Positions 17,089-25,366 of a stretch of 64,000 bases of DNA are shown here, piece after piece. Within the stretch, counting starts at the first letter, position 1; the number at the start of each line of letters is the position of its first letter. The notes below the pieces were generated by a model, which saw only the letters and a list, made by a program, of their open reading frames with translations, was not told the origin of the DNA and did not search any database. A program made the translations under genes and the position numbers. The DNA comes from Tatumella terrea (GTDB lineage: Bacteria > Pseudomonadota > Gammaproteobacteria > Enterobacterales > Enterobacteriaceae), in NCBI RefSeq assembly GCF_039523755.1, contig NZ_BAAAFX010000026.1:62001-126000 (forward strand). The letters run 5' to 3'.

Positions 17089-17710
17089 GACCACCTTCTT
17101 AGAAGGTGGCTTTTGAGAATGCCCCCTGTAAGGGGGGCTACTTTCACCTTCCGCTTACTACTCTAGCAATTCCATCTGTTGTTCATGTGTTTGTTCCGTT
17201 TTCTCCTGATGCCGCACATATCTTCTGATTATTTCCTCGTTCACTCCTACCGTATCTATAAAGTAACCACGCGACCAAAAATGGTTTCCCCAGAGCTTCT
17301 TCCTGATGTGTGGAAAACGATTGTAGAGCCTGATGGCACTGCGACCTTTCAAATGGCCCATTAGCGTTGATATTGAGATTTTAGGTGGGACGATGATGAC
17401 CAGATGTACATGATCTGGCTGGATATTTAACTCCAGAACTTCACAATCCTTGATTCCGCAGAGAATGTAGATTGTCCTGTAAAGCTCCTTGCCCAGCTTG
17501 TCTTTGAGGATCCTGAATCGATATTTTGGTGTCCAGACTATGTGGTATTTGCAACGCCAATATACATGTGATGAACTCCTGTAAAGCCCCATGTTGGTTT
17601 GTCTCCTTTTACTTGTGGTGAGTAAGCAGAGATATTCCGGCATGGGCATTCTTCAGGCTATAGCCTTACAGGATCAATCACCACCTCCCTAGGAGGTGGT
17701 TTAGGGGTGA
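17089..17710 (-). mobile_element. IS200/IS605-family insertion sequence, IS200 group
   Basis: About 620 bp lying exactly between the two R copies. It encodes one Y1 transposase and no TnpB. Subterminal hairpins are present as expected for the group: CCACCTTC-TTA-GAAGGTGG at 17091-17109 and ACCACCTCC-CTA-GGAGGTGGT at 17680-17700. A further GC-rich hairpin (GCCCCC...GGGGGGC, about 17121-17138) follows the tnpA stop. Such elements move as single-stranded circles and make no target duplication. The precise tips are set from the repeat borders, not from a reference copy. Confidence 0.88.
17158..17592 (-). CDS. tnpA: IS200-type Y1 transposase TnpA
   Basis: A 144-aa HUH single-strand transposase. 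It contains CKYHIVWTPKYRF, the metal-binding HUH motif in QPDHVHLVIIVPPK, SISTLMGHLKGRSAIRLYNR, and the catalytic Tyr in FWSRGYFIDTVGVNEE, ending RHQEKTEQTHEQQMELLE. The ATG at 17592 has AAGGAG 9-10 bp upstream; an in-frame ATG at 17649 would add 19 non-family residues. The frame is intact and all catalytic motifs are present, so the element may still be mobile. Confidence 0.93.
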   Translation of the reverse strand: MGLYRSSSHVYWRCKYHIVWTPKYRFRILKDKLGKELYRTIYILCGIKDCEVLELNIQPDHVHLVIIVPPKISISTLMGHLKGRSAIRLYNRFPHIRKKLWGNHFWSRGYFIDTVGVNEEIIRRYVRHQEKTEQTHEQQMELLE

Positions 17711-17866
17711 CAATAAATAGCCTCCGGCAGAGCCGGAGGCTTTTCAAAGGTGCCTGTCAGGCTCTCTTACCCGCAGCGCCCTGACAGGCGCATCGCAATC
17801 TGACATTGGCAGGTTGGATGACTTACGACCCGTAAACGGGTTTCCCGGATAAGGGATACAATAAAA
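17711..17866 (+). repeat. Direct repeat R, right copy (156 bp)
   Basis: Second copy of R, 778 bp from the first in the same orientation, with 155 of 156 bases identical. It begins right at the IS border and ends inside the A run of the rluB terminator. Confidence 0.95.
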
Positions 17867-17886
17867 AAACCCCGCTGCTGCGGGGT
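17862..17886 (-). terminator. Rho-independent terminator of rluB
   Basis: On the minus strand ACCCCGC, loop AGCA, GCGGGGT, TTTTTT. It lies 25 bp after the rluB stop and overlaps the end of repeat R. Confidence 0.92.
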
Positions 17887-17910
17887 CTTTGTCTGGCAGA
17901 ACTGAGTGTG

Positions 17911-18846
17911 TCAGCCCTGTCCTTTATTACGCTTAGAGACCGGCTTAGCTGACCCCGGACGACCCGCACCGGGACGCCCCTGGGCCGAACGACGACCACT
18001 GCCGTTGCTGCTGACCTGGGTATGCCGTTTCACGGCACGACGGATCTGGTTCGCTTTGGTACGGCGACGATCCTTCTCCACGGCCAGCTTGGTTTCTGTC
18101 TCATGCGGCATCCCCACCAGCTGGCGAAGATAGTTAACAGAGGTCAGATCCATCTCAGTGTAACCACCGCGGGGTAATCCTTTCGGCAGAGGAATATCGC
18201 CGTAACGGACACGGATCAGACGGCTGACCTGCACGCCCACCGCTTCCCACAACCGACGGACTTCACGGTTACGCCCTTCGGTCAGGGTCACATTGTACCA
18301 CTGGTTAAGCCCTTCTCCGCCCCCGAACTTCAGGGTTTTGAAAGCCGCAGGACCATCTTCCAGTTGTACGCCCAGACTTAACTGACGAATTTTATCATCA
18401 TCGATCTGACCGAAGACACGTACCGCGTATTCACGCTCCACTTCGCGGCTGGGATGCATCAGCCGGTTAGCCAGTTCACCGTCGGTAGTAAACAGCAGCA
18501 GACCGCAGGTGTTTACATCCAGACGACCGACCGCAATCCAGCGGGCCCCGTTCAGACGTGGCAGACGATCGAACACCGTCGGACGGCCTTCCGGATCATT
18601 ACGGGTACAGAGTTCGCCTTCAGGTTTGTAGTACGCCAGAACGCGGCAGACCTGAGCCGCGCTTTCAGCTACCCGCACCAGGTGACCGTCAATACGAATT
18701 TTAAGCGCTGCCGTTGTATCAACGCGGTCACCCAAAGTGGCGACTTTGCCGTCTACGCTGACGCGACCTGCAGAGATCACAGATTCGATTTCACGCCGGG
18801 AACCATGCCCGGCACGTGCTAAAACTTTTTGTAACTTTTCGCTCAT
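17911..18846 (-). CDS. rluB: 23S rRNA pseudouridine(2605) synthase
   Basis: A 311-aa RsuA-type pseudouridine synthase that modifies U2605 of 23S rRNA. An N-terminal S4 domain (KLQKVLARAGHGSRREIESV) precedes the catalytic domain with the nucleophile Asp in GRLDVNTCGLLLFT and the motif EGRNREVRRLWEAVG. The C-terminus is a basic, unstructured tail rich in Arg, Gly and Ser, common in RluB. In E. coli yciQ lies between rluB and yciO; here the two are 170 bp apart with no yciQ. Confidence 0.95.
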   Translation of the reverse strand: MSEKLQKVLARAGHGSRREIESVISAGRVSVDGKVATLGDRVDTTAALKIRIDGHLVRVAESAAQVCRVLAYYKPEGELCTRNDPEGRPTVFDRLPRLNGARWIAVGRLDVNTCGLLLFTTDGELANRLMHPSREVEREYAVRVFGQIDDDKIRQLSLGVQLEDGPAAFKTLKFGGGEGLNQWYNVTLTEGRNREVRRLWEAVGVQVSRLIRVRYGDIPLPKGLPRGGYTEMDLTSVNYLRQLVGMPHETETKLAVEKDRRRTKANQIRRAVKRHTQVSSNGSGRRSAQGRPGAGRPGSAKPVSKRNKGQG

Positions 18847-19015
18847 TGAGCCGCCTCACTGTCGCCTTCCCAGGCCTCAGGGTTAGGGTATATTTAATAT
18901 AAAAATCAAATACTTACGTAGAAAATCACTGCCATTATACAGGATGACGGCCCCAATGTAACGTTATTTATCGGGCCGTACCTGTGGCACGGACGCGGAT
19001 CTCCCCGTCCGTCAC

Positions 19016-19636
19016 TTAACTGAACGGGGCCGGATCACCACTGCCGACACGCACCACTTCCGGTGCCGGGCCCGTCAGGTCAACCACGGTAGTCGGTTGC
19101 TGACCGATAGTGCCTCCGTTCAGGATGAGGTCCACCTGTTTACCGATGCTGTCCTGGATATCTTCCGGGTCGGACTCTGCAAACTCATTACCAGGTAACA
19201 TCAGTGTGGTCGACATCATCGGTTCGTTTAGGGCTTCAAGCAGAGCCTGCGCCACCGGATGTGCCGTTACCCTCAGGCCGATGGTCTTGCGTTTTTCGTT
19301 CATCAGGCGGCGCGGCACTTCTTTGGTGGCTTTCAGTAAAAAGGTATAACACCCAGGGGTGTTATTTTTGATCAACCGGAAGGCACTGTTATCAACCTGC
19401 GCATAGACCGATAACTCAGACAGGTCACGGCACATCAGGGTGAAATGGTGATTGCCGTCCAGCTGACGTAGCCGGCAGATGCGCTCCATCGCCGATTTAT
19501 CTTCCAGCCGGCAGCCCAGGGCATAACCGGAATCGGTCGGATAGACGATCACACCGCCCTTGTTCAGATAGTCAACCGCCTGACTTATCAGCCGGGGTTG
19601 CGGGTTTTCCGGATGGATATAAAAAAACTGACTCAT
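19016..19636 (-). CDS. yciO: YrdC/Sua5-domain protein YciO
   Basis: A 206-aa protein of the YrdC/Sua5 fold, related to the L-threonylcarbamoyladenylate synthase used for tRNA t6A. Visible marks are GGVIVYPTDSGYALGCRLED, HFTLMCRDLSELSVYA and KTIGLRVTAHPVAQALLEAL. YciO is a paralogue of TsaC with weak or unclear activity. Its ATG overlaps the rnm stop (ATGA), so both genes form one transcription unit. Confidence 0.94.
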   Translation of the reverse strand: MSQFFYIHPENPQPRLISQAVDYLNKGGVIVYPTDSGYALGCRLEDKSAMERICRLRQLDGNHHFTLMCRDLSELSVYAQVDNSAFRLIKNNTPGCYTFLLKATKEVPRRLMNEKRKTIGLRVTAHPVAQALLEALNEPMMSTTLMLPGNEFAESDPEDIQDSIGKQVDLILNGGTIGQQPTTVVDLTGPAPEVVRVGSGDPAPFS

Positions 19637-20532
19637 ACTTCACTCCCGGTACCGGCCTGGGCCGGTACGTTATTTTGAATGTGCGGAAAACGCAGCCAGA
19701 GGGCTTCAACACCGGCAGGTAACCAGAGGTTTCTGCCCAGCTCTATCCACGCACAGGGCTGATGAAAATCCGAGCCCTGGGAGGCGGCGAGTCCGTATTC
19801 CTGTGCATACAGGGCGAGTTGCTGGCGTTCGTTCGGGGGCTGCTGACATTGCGCCACCTCCATCGCATCACCGCCAGCCTCGGTAAAAAATTGCAGCAAC
19901 CGTTTCAGCCACTTAGTGGATAACTGATAACGTCCGGGGTGGGCAACCACCGCCCTGCCGCCGGAAAGCTGAATGGCTTCAATGGCCTGTTCAATTGTAC
20001 ACCATTGTGCAGGGACGTATCCGGTTTTACCGCGCGCCAGATAACTTTTAAACACTTTGGCAATGGTATCGGCTTTATTGCACTCCACCAGGTAGCGGGC
20101 AAAATGCCCCCGGGTGATCTCACCGTCACCGGCAAGCCTGCGTGCGCCCTCCAGCGCCCCGGGAATGCCGGCCTTCTCCAGCCGTGCGGCAATCTCCTCT
20201 GCCCGCTGCTGGCGTTTTTGTCGCTGGCTGTCCAGCAACCCGCAGATGGCCGGATGGTCAATATCCATCCCCAGGCCAACGATATGAATCTCATGGTTCT
20301 GCCAGCGGGTCGAGATTTCAACCCCGGTGATCAGTTGCAGAGGTAAACCGTGACGGGCTATGGCCTCTTTCGCCGGCGCAATCCCCTCCGTGGTATCGTG
20401 GTCCGTGATCGCCAGAAGATTAACCCCCCGCTCATGGGCACGCAGAACCAGGGCCTCCGGCGTTAACAGGCCATCGGAAGCCGTGGTGTGGCTATGCAGG
20501 TCATACAAATTAAACGCCGTTCTGTCTGTCAA
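19633..20532 (-). CDS. rnm: RNase AM, PHP-domain 5'-3' exoribonuclease
   Basis: A PHP-family protein (YciV, older name TrpH) that trims 5' ends of rRNAs in E. coli (293 aa there). Metal-binding motifs are DLHSHTTASDG and AITDHDTTEGIAP near the N-terminus, GVEIST, AHPGRY and GSDFHQPCAW near the C-terminus. The chosen start is TTG at 20532, with GGAG 5 bp upstream, giving 299 aa and an N-terminus like the E. coli one. An in-frame ATG at 20574 (313 aa) has no ribosome binding site and would place the start next to the divergent trp promoter. Confidence 0.88.
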   Translation of the reverse strand: MTDRTAFNLYDLHSHTTASDGLLTPEALVLRAHERGVNLLAITDHDTTEGIAPAKEAIARHGLPLQLITGVEISTRWQNHEIHIVGLGMDIDHPAICGLLDSQRQKRQQRAEEIAARLEKAGIPGALEGARRLAGDGEITRGHFARYLVECNKADTIAKVFKSYLARGKTGYVPAQWCTIEQAIEAIQLSGGRAVVAHPGRYQLSTKWLKRLLQFFTEAGGDAMEVAQCQQPPNERQQLALYAQEYGLAASQGSDFHQPCAWIELGRNLWLPAGVEALWLRFPHIQNNVPAQAGTGSEV

Positions 20533-20599
20533 ATTTACTCCATGTGATCTGTTGTCCGGGCACTGAACGGGCATTTTAGCAATAACTGCAAAAGATGTA

Positions 20600-20640
20600 T
20601 TGACAATCCGCCGGTGAACTAGTTAACTAGTACGCAAGTT
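20600..20640 (+). promoter_or_regulatory. trp promoter with TrpR operator
   Basis: The -35 TTGACA (20600-20605) and -10 TTAACT (20623-20628), 17 bp apart, are those of the E. coli trp promoter. The -10 lies inside the operator core GAACTAGTTAACTAGTACG (about 20617-20634), a palindrome centred on GTTAAC. TrpR loaded with tryptophan is therefore expected to block RNA polymerase here. Confidence 0.93.
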
Positions 20641-20658
20641 CAGATAAGGATACTTCTC

Positions 20659-20712
20659 ATGTGTATGACTGCAATGCTTTCTCTCCGCTGGTGGCGTATG
20701 ACTCTCCCATAA
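20659..20712 (+). CDS. trpL: trp operon leader peptide
   Basis: A 17-aa leader peptide, MCMTAMLSLRWWRMTLP, with tandem Trp codons at positions 11-12. AAGGA lies 8 bp before the ATG; an in-frame ATG two codons later is an alternative. Ribosome stalling at the Trp codons would favour the antiterminator and let transcription enter trpE. E. coli TrpL is 14 aa and has the same WWR motif, but the rest differs. Confidence 0.92.
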   Translation: MCMTAMLSLRWWRMTLP

Positions 20713-20762
20713 CAGGGCGATGTTTTCGTGCACCCGGCAGTTGACACAGTGCAGATTTCAGG

Positions 20763-20788
20763 GCCCGCTAACCGCGGGCTTTTTTTTG
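20763..20788 (+). terminator. trp attenuator (3:4 terminator hairpin)
   Basis: GCCCGC, loop TAACC, GCGGGC, then eight T, ending 23 bp before trpE. It is the intrinsic terminator used for attenuation. The segment between the leader stop and this stem supplies the competing antiterminator. Confidence 0.93.
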
Positions 20789-20810
20789 GATAGAATTCAG
20801 AGAAACAACG

Positions 20811-22373
20811 ATGGCTACAGCAAAACCCGATTTAAAACTGATTACCGGTGATGCCCCGTACCGTGATGACCCGGCAGCACTATTCAACCAGCTCTGCGGT
20901 GCACGTCCGGCAACTCTGTTGCTGGAATCTGCCGATGTAGACAGTAAAAATAATCTGCAAAGTCTGCTCATCACTGACAGCGCCTTACGCATTACCGCAT
21001 TCGGTGATACCGTGACCGTACAGGCCCTGTCTCAAAACGGCGCCAGCCTGCTACCTTTACTGGATGCCGCTTTACCGGAAGATGTGGAGATCGGTGTCAG
21101 ACCCGATGGCCGCGAACTACGATTCCCGCCGATTGACCCGTTGCAGGACGAAGACTCGCGCCTGAAATCGGTTTCTGTCCTGGATGCTCTGCGCCTGATC
21201 CCGACCCTGGTAAACAGTGACCCGAAACAACGCGAAGCGGTGATGCTGGGTGGCTTATTTGCCTATGACCTGGTCGCCGGGTTTGAAACCCTGCCGGAAC
21301 TGACCAATGAACAACGCTGTCCGGACTATTGTTTTTATCTGGCCGAAACCTTACTGGTCATTGATCACCAGTCGCGGACGTCACGGGTTCAGGCCAGTGT
21401 GTTTACCCCGTCGGTCAGCGAATTTGAACGTCTGCAACAGCGCGTCCACCAGCTGCATCAGCAAATGTTACAGCCTGCAGCCACCCCGGTGGCACAAAAA
21501 GTGGAACGGATGACCCTGAGCTGTAATCAGAGCGACGAAGTCTATTGTGACGTTGTCACTAAACTTCAGCATGCTATCCGCATCGGCGAAATTTTCCAGG
21601 TGGTGCCGTCCCGCCGCTTTTCTCTGCCCTGCCCGTCACCGCTGGCCGCGTATGAGACCCTGAAAAACAGTAATCCCAGCCCGTACATGTTCTTTATGCA
21701 GGACAGTGAGTTTACGCTGTTCGGGGCTTCGCCGGAAAGCTCACTGAAATACTCCGCCACCACACGGCAGATTGAGATTTACCCGATCGCCGGAACCCGT
21801 CCGCGCGGACGTAATGCGGCCGGAGAGCTGGACGCGGACCTGGACAGCCGCATTGAACTTGAAATGCGCACCGACCATAAAGAACTGGCAGAGCATCTGA
21901 TGCTGGTCGACCTGGCGCGTAATGATCTGGCGCGTATCTGCGTACCGGGCAGCCGGCATGTGGCCGACCTGACGAAAGTCGACCGCTATACGTTTGTGAT
22001 GCATCTGGTCTCCCGCGTCATCGGTAAACTGCGTGAAGATCTCGATGTGCTGCATGCTTACCGCGCGGTGATGAACATGGGCACCCTGAGTGGCGCGCCG
22101 AAAGTCCGTGCGATGCAGCTGATTGCTGAGTCCGAAGGGACCCGCCGGGGTTCCTATGGCGGGGCCGTAGGTTACTTCACCGGCACCGGGGACTTTGATA
22201 CCTGTATTGTGATCCGCTCAGCTTATGTTGAAGACGGTATCGCCACCGTTCAGGCCGGCGGCGGTGTGGTGCTCGACTCCATACCTCAGGCAGAAGCGGA
22301 CGAAAGTCGTAATAAAGCACGTGCGGTGTTACGTGCCATCGCGACAGCCCATCACTGCAAGGAGATTTTCTGA
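20811..22373 (+). CDS. trpE: Anthranilate synthase component I
   Basis: Converts chorismate to anthranilate with ammonia delivered by TrpG; first committed step of tryptophan synthesis. The 520-aa protein has the tryptophan feedback motif LLES at 37-40 and the chorismate-binding domain with FGASPESSLKY, PIAGTRPRG, ELAEHLMLVDLARNDLARIC and GTLSGAPKVRAMQLI. It follows the attenuator directly and overlaps trpG by one base. Confidence 0.98.
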   Translation: MATAKPDLKLITGDAPYRDDPAALFNQLCGARPATLLLESADVDSKNNLQSLLITDSALRITAFGDTVTVQALSQNGASLLPLLDAALPEDVEIGVRPDGRELRFPPIDPLQDEDSRLKSVSVLDALRLIPTLVNSDPKQREAVMLGGLFAYDLVAGFETLPELTNEQRCPDYCFYLAETLLVIDHQSRTSRVQASVFTPSVSEFERLQQRVHQLHQQMLQPAATPVAQKVERMTLSCNQSDEVYCDVVTKLQHAIRIGEIFQVVPSRRFSLPCPSPLAAYETLKNSNPSPYMFFMQDSEFTLFGASPESSLKYSATTRQIEIYPIAGTRPRGRNAAGELDADLDSRIELEMRTDHKELAEHLMLVDLARNDLARICVPGSRHVADLTKVDRYTFVMHLVSRVIGKLREDLDVLHAYRAVMNMGTLSGAPKVRAMQLIAESEGTRRGSYGGAVGYFTGTGDFDTCIVIRSAYVEDGIATVQAGGGVVLDSIPQAEADESRNKARAVLRAIATAHHCKEIF

Positions 22374-22954
22374 TGGCTGATATTTTACTGCTGGATAACT
22401 TTGATTCCTTTACCTATAACCTGGTCGACCAGTTGCGCACATTCGGCCACCGGGTGATGGTTTACCGCAACAACCTGCCGGTCGACACGCTGACAGAACG
22501 TCTGCGTAGCATGGAAAACCCGGTGCTGATGTTATCCCCGGGGCCCGGAGCCCCTGCGGAGGCCGGCAGTATGCCCGCCCTGCTGAAAGCAATGCGCGGC
22601 AAGGTTCCGATTATCGGTATCTGTCTGGGCCATCAGGCAATCGTCGAAAGCTATGGCGGCGAAGTGGGTCAGGCCGGGGAGATCCTGCACGGTAAAGCTT
22701 CCGCCATCAGCCATGACGGACAGCATATGTTCAGCGGCTTACCGAACCCGCTAACGGTGGCCCGTTACCACTCACTGGTCGGCAGCAACATCCCGGCAGG
22801 GGTAACGGTTAATGCCACCTTTAACGGCATGGTGATGGCAGTCCGTCACGATAAAGACAAGGTCTGCGGCTTCCAGTTCCACCCTGAGTCTATTCTGACC
22901 ACACAGGGGGCAAAACTTCTGGAACAAACCCTGGTATGGGCGCTCAGCGATTAA
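22373..22954 (+). CDS. trpG: Anthranilate synthase component II (glutamine amidotransferase)
   Basis: A 193-aa class I glutamine amidotransferase feeding ammonia to TrpE. Catalytic Cys 84 is in GICLGHQAIVE and the His/Glu pair in FQFHPESILTTQG. It ends in its own stop codon and is not fused to trpD, unlike E. coli and Salmonella TrpGD. The ATG overlaps the trpE stop (TGATG), so translation is coupled and the subunits are made in equal amounts. Confidence 0.98.
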   Translation: MADILLLDNFDSFTYNLVDQLRTFGHRVMVYRNNLPVDTLTERLRSMENPVLMLSPGPGAPAEAGSMPALLKAMRGKVPIIGICLGHQAIVESYGGEVGQAGEILHGKASAISHDGQHMFSGLPNPLTVARYHSLVGSNIPAGVTVNATFNGMVMAVRHDKDKVCGFQFHPESILTTQGAKLLEQTLVWALSD

Positions 22955-22964
22955 GGACAAGGAT

Positions 22965-23963
22965 ATGCAACAGATTCTGGAACAACTGTATCAGGGCAAC
23001 ATCATCAGCCAGGCCGAGAGCGAGCAACTGTTCTCTGCCATCGTCACCGGCGAAATGGACCCGGTCTCTCTGGGGGCCGCCCTGGTCGCCATGAAAGTCC
23101 GCGGGGAAACGCCCCCGGAGATTGCCGGGGCCGCCACCGCCCTGCTGGCCAACGCCCGTGCCTTCCCGCGCCCTGATTACCCCTTTGCTGACATCGTGGG
23201 GACCGGCGGCGATGGCAGCAACAGTATTAATATTTCCACCGCCAGTGCGTTTGTGGCGGCGGCCTGTGGCCTGAAAGTCGCCAAGCACGGCAACCGCAGT
23301 GTCTCCAGCAAATCCGGATCGTCTGATTTACTGGCTGCATTTGGTATCGATCTGGACATGAGTCCGGAAACCGCTCGTCAGGCGCTGGATGAAGACAATC
23401 TCTGCTTCCTGTTTGCCCCGCAGTATCACAGTGGCTTCCGCTACGCGATGCCGGTGCGTAAACAACTGCAGACGCGCACATTGTTCAATGTCCTCGGACC
23501 GTTAATCAACCCGGCCCGTCCGCCGCTGGCTCTGATCGGCGTATACAGCCCGCAGCTGCTGCAGCCGGTGGCTGAAACCCTGCGGATGCTGGGATATCAT
23601 CGTGCAGCCGTGGTCCATGGCGGCGGAATGGATGAGATTGCCGTCCACAGTACGACTCAGGTCGCCGAACTGCGGGACGGGGAAATCACCCGCTATGAGG
23701 TCAGCCCGGCCGATTTTGGTCTGGATTTTCATTCGCAGGAATCTCTGGCCGGCGGAACGCCCGGAGAAAACCGTGACATTTTGCGTCAACTGCTGCAGGG
23801 TAAAGGGCAGACAGCGCATGAACATGCCATCGCTATCAATGTTGCCATGCTGATGAAACTGTTTGGTCATGAAGATTTACGCCACAATGCTGAACATGCC
23901 ATGGCGACCCTGCGTAGCGGGCGGGCTTATGACTGTGTCACCGCATTGGCTGCAAGAGGATAA
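22965..23963 (+). CDS. trpD: Anthranilate phosphoribosyltransferase
   Basis: Transfers phosphoribosyl from PRPP to anthranilate. The 332-aa protein shows the PRPP loop DIVGTGGDGSNSINIST, the KHGNRSVSSKSGSSDLLAA motif and HGGGMDEI. The start ATG lies 10 bp after the trpG stop with AAGGA upstream, as an independent gene. Very GC-rich third positions are typical of the operon. Confidence 0.98.
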   Translation: MQQILEQLYQGNIISQAESEQLFSAIVTGEMDPVSLGAALVAMKVRGETPPEIAGAATALLANARAFPRPDYPFADIVGTGGDGSNSINISTASAFVAAACGLKVAKHGNRSVSSKSGSSDLLAAFGIDLDMSPETARQALDEDNLCFLFAPQYHSGFRYAMPVRKQLQTRTLFNVLGPLINPARPPLALIGVYSPQLLQPVAETLRMLGYHRAAVVHGGGMDEIAVHSTTQVAELRDGEITRYEVSPADFGLDFHSQESLAGGTPGENRDILRQLLQGKGQTAHEHAIAINVAMLMKLFGHEDLRHNAEHAMATLRSGRAYDCVTALAARG

Positions 23964-23965
23964 TC

Positions 23966-25327
23966 ATGAAGGGTACCGTTTTAGAAAAAATTGTTGCCGA
24001 TAAGGCCATCTGGGTTGCCGAACGTAAGCAACAACAGCCGCTGGAAACATTCCGGGAGACACTGACACCTTCTTCCCGCAATTTTTATCAGGCTCTGCAG
24101 CGTGACAAAAGCGCGTTTATTCTGGAATGTAAAAAAGCGTCGCCGTCGAGGGGATTGATCCGCGAAGATTTTGACCCGGCCACCATCGCCGGCGTTTACC
24201 GTCAGTATGCGTCCGCGGTGTCCGTGCTGACCGACGAGAAATATTTCCAGGGCAGCTTCGATTTCCTGCCGATCGTCAGTCAGGCCATTACCCAGCCGGT
24301 ATTGTGCAAAGACTTTATTATTGACCCTTATCAGATCTACCTGGCCCGTCACTATCAGGCGGATGCCATATTACTGATGTTATCGGTGCTGGACGACCAG
24401 CAGTACCGTGAGCTGGCCGATGTCGCGCACTCCCTGAATATGGGGATCCTGACCGAGGTCAGTAATCAGGAAGAGCTTGAACGCGCACGGGTACTGAAGC
24501 CCCGGGTGGCCGGGATCAATAACCGCGACCTGCGCGACCTGTCGATTGACCTGGATAAAACCCGTCAGCTGGCCCCGCAACTGCCTGAAGACGCTATCGT
24601 TATCAGTGAGTCCGGTATCTACGACTACGCCCAAATTCGTGAATTACGGCAGTATGCCGGGGGCTTCCTGATCGGGTCGTCACTGATGTCGGAAGATAAT
24701 CTCGACATGGCGGTACGTCGCGTCCTGACCGGCGATAATAAGGTCTGTGGCCTGACACGGCCTGAAGATGTGCAAGCGGCCTATACTCAGGGCGCCGTCT
24801 ACGGCGGATTGATTTTTGCGAACGGTTCACCGCGCCAGGTCACCGAAGCCCGGGCTGCAGAGCTGACCCGTGCAGCACCACTGAAATTCGTCGGCGTTTT
24901 CCGTGATGATACCCCGGAACAGATCGCCGGGATCGCCCGCCGTCTGGGGCTGAGTGCTGTACAGCTGCACGGTGACGAAGATGCAGACCTGATAGCCCGC
25001 CTGCGCCAGCAACTGCCGGATGACGTAGCCATCTGGAAAGCGTTCAGCATCAGTGATCATTTACCGGCACGCGACCTGCCCTGTGTGGACCGTTATCTGT
25101 TTGATCAGGGTAACGGTGGCAGCGGTCAGTGCTTCGACTGGTCCTTACTGAAAGGCCAGGATCTGCGCAATGTTATGCTGGCCGGCGGCATCTCCCCTGA
25201 GAACTGTGCCGCGGCCGCGGATACCGGTTGTGCCGGTCTGGATATGAATTCAGGCGTCGAACGTGCCCCCGGTATCAAAGATACGGATAAACTGGCAGAC
25301 GTATTCCGGCAATTACGGGCTTACTAA
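23966..25327 (+). CDS. trpCF: Bifunctional indole-3-glycerol-phosphate synthase / phosphoribosylanthranilate isomerase
   Basis: A 453-aa fusion. Residues about 1-255 form the TrpC barrel (CKKASPSRGLIREDFDP, VLCKDFIIDPYQIYLAR, ESGIYDYAQI). Residues about 257-453 form the TrpF barrel (KVCGLTRPEDVQAAYTQGAV, FVGVFRDDTPEQIAGI, GGISPENC). Together they turn phosphoribosylanthranilate into indole-3-glycerol phosphate. The fusion is normal in Enterobacterales. It starts 2 bp after the trpD stop codon. Confidence 0.98.
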   Translation: MKGTVLEKIVADKAIWVAERKQQQPLETFRETLTPSSRNFYQALQRDKSAFILECKKASPSRGLIREDFDPATIAGVYRQYASAVSVLTDEKYFQGSFDFLPIVSQAITQPVLCKDFIIDPYQIYLARHYQADAILLMLSVLDDQQYRELADVAHSLNMGILTEVSNQEELERARVLKPRVAGINNRDLRDLSIDLDKTRQLAPQLPEDAIVISESGIYDYAQIRELRQYAGGFLIGSSLMSEDNLDMAVRRVLTGDNKVCGLTRPEDVQAAYTQGAVYGGLIFANGSPRQVTEARAAELTRAAPLKFVGVFRDDTPEQIAGIARRLGLSAVQLHGDEDADLIARLRQQLPDDVAIWKAFSISDHLPARDLPCVDRYLFDQGNGGSGQCFDWSLLKGQDLRNVMLAGGISPENCAAAADTGCAGLDMNSGVERAPGIKDTDKLADVFRQLRAY

Positions 25328-25366
25328 ATAAAGACTCGTCATTCTGACGACACAGGAAATTGAGTT

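Noticed and set aside
16933..17866. Reading the 156-bp repeats as target-site duplications of the IS
   Set aside because: IS200/IS605 elements make no target duplications, and 156 bp is far longer than any known one for insertion sequences.
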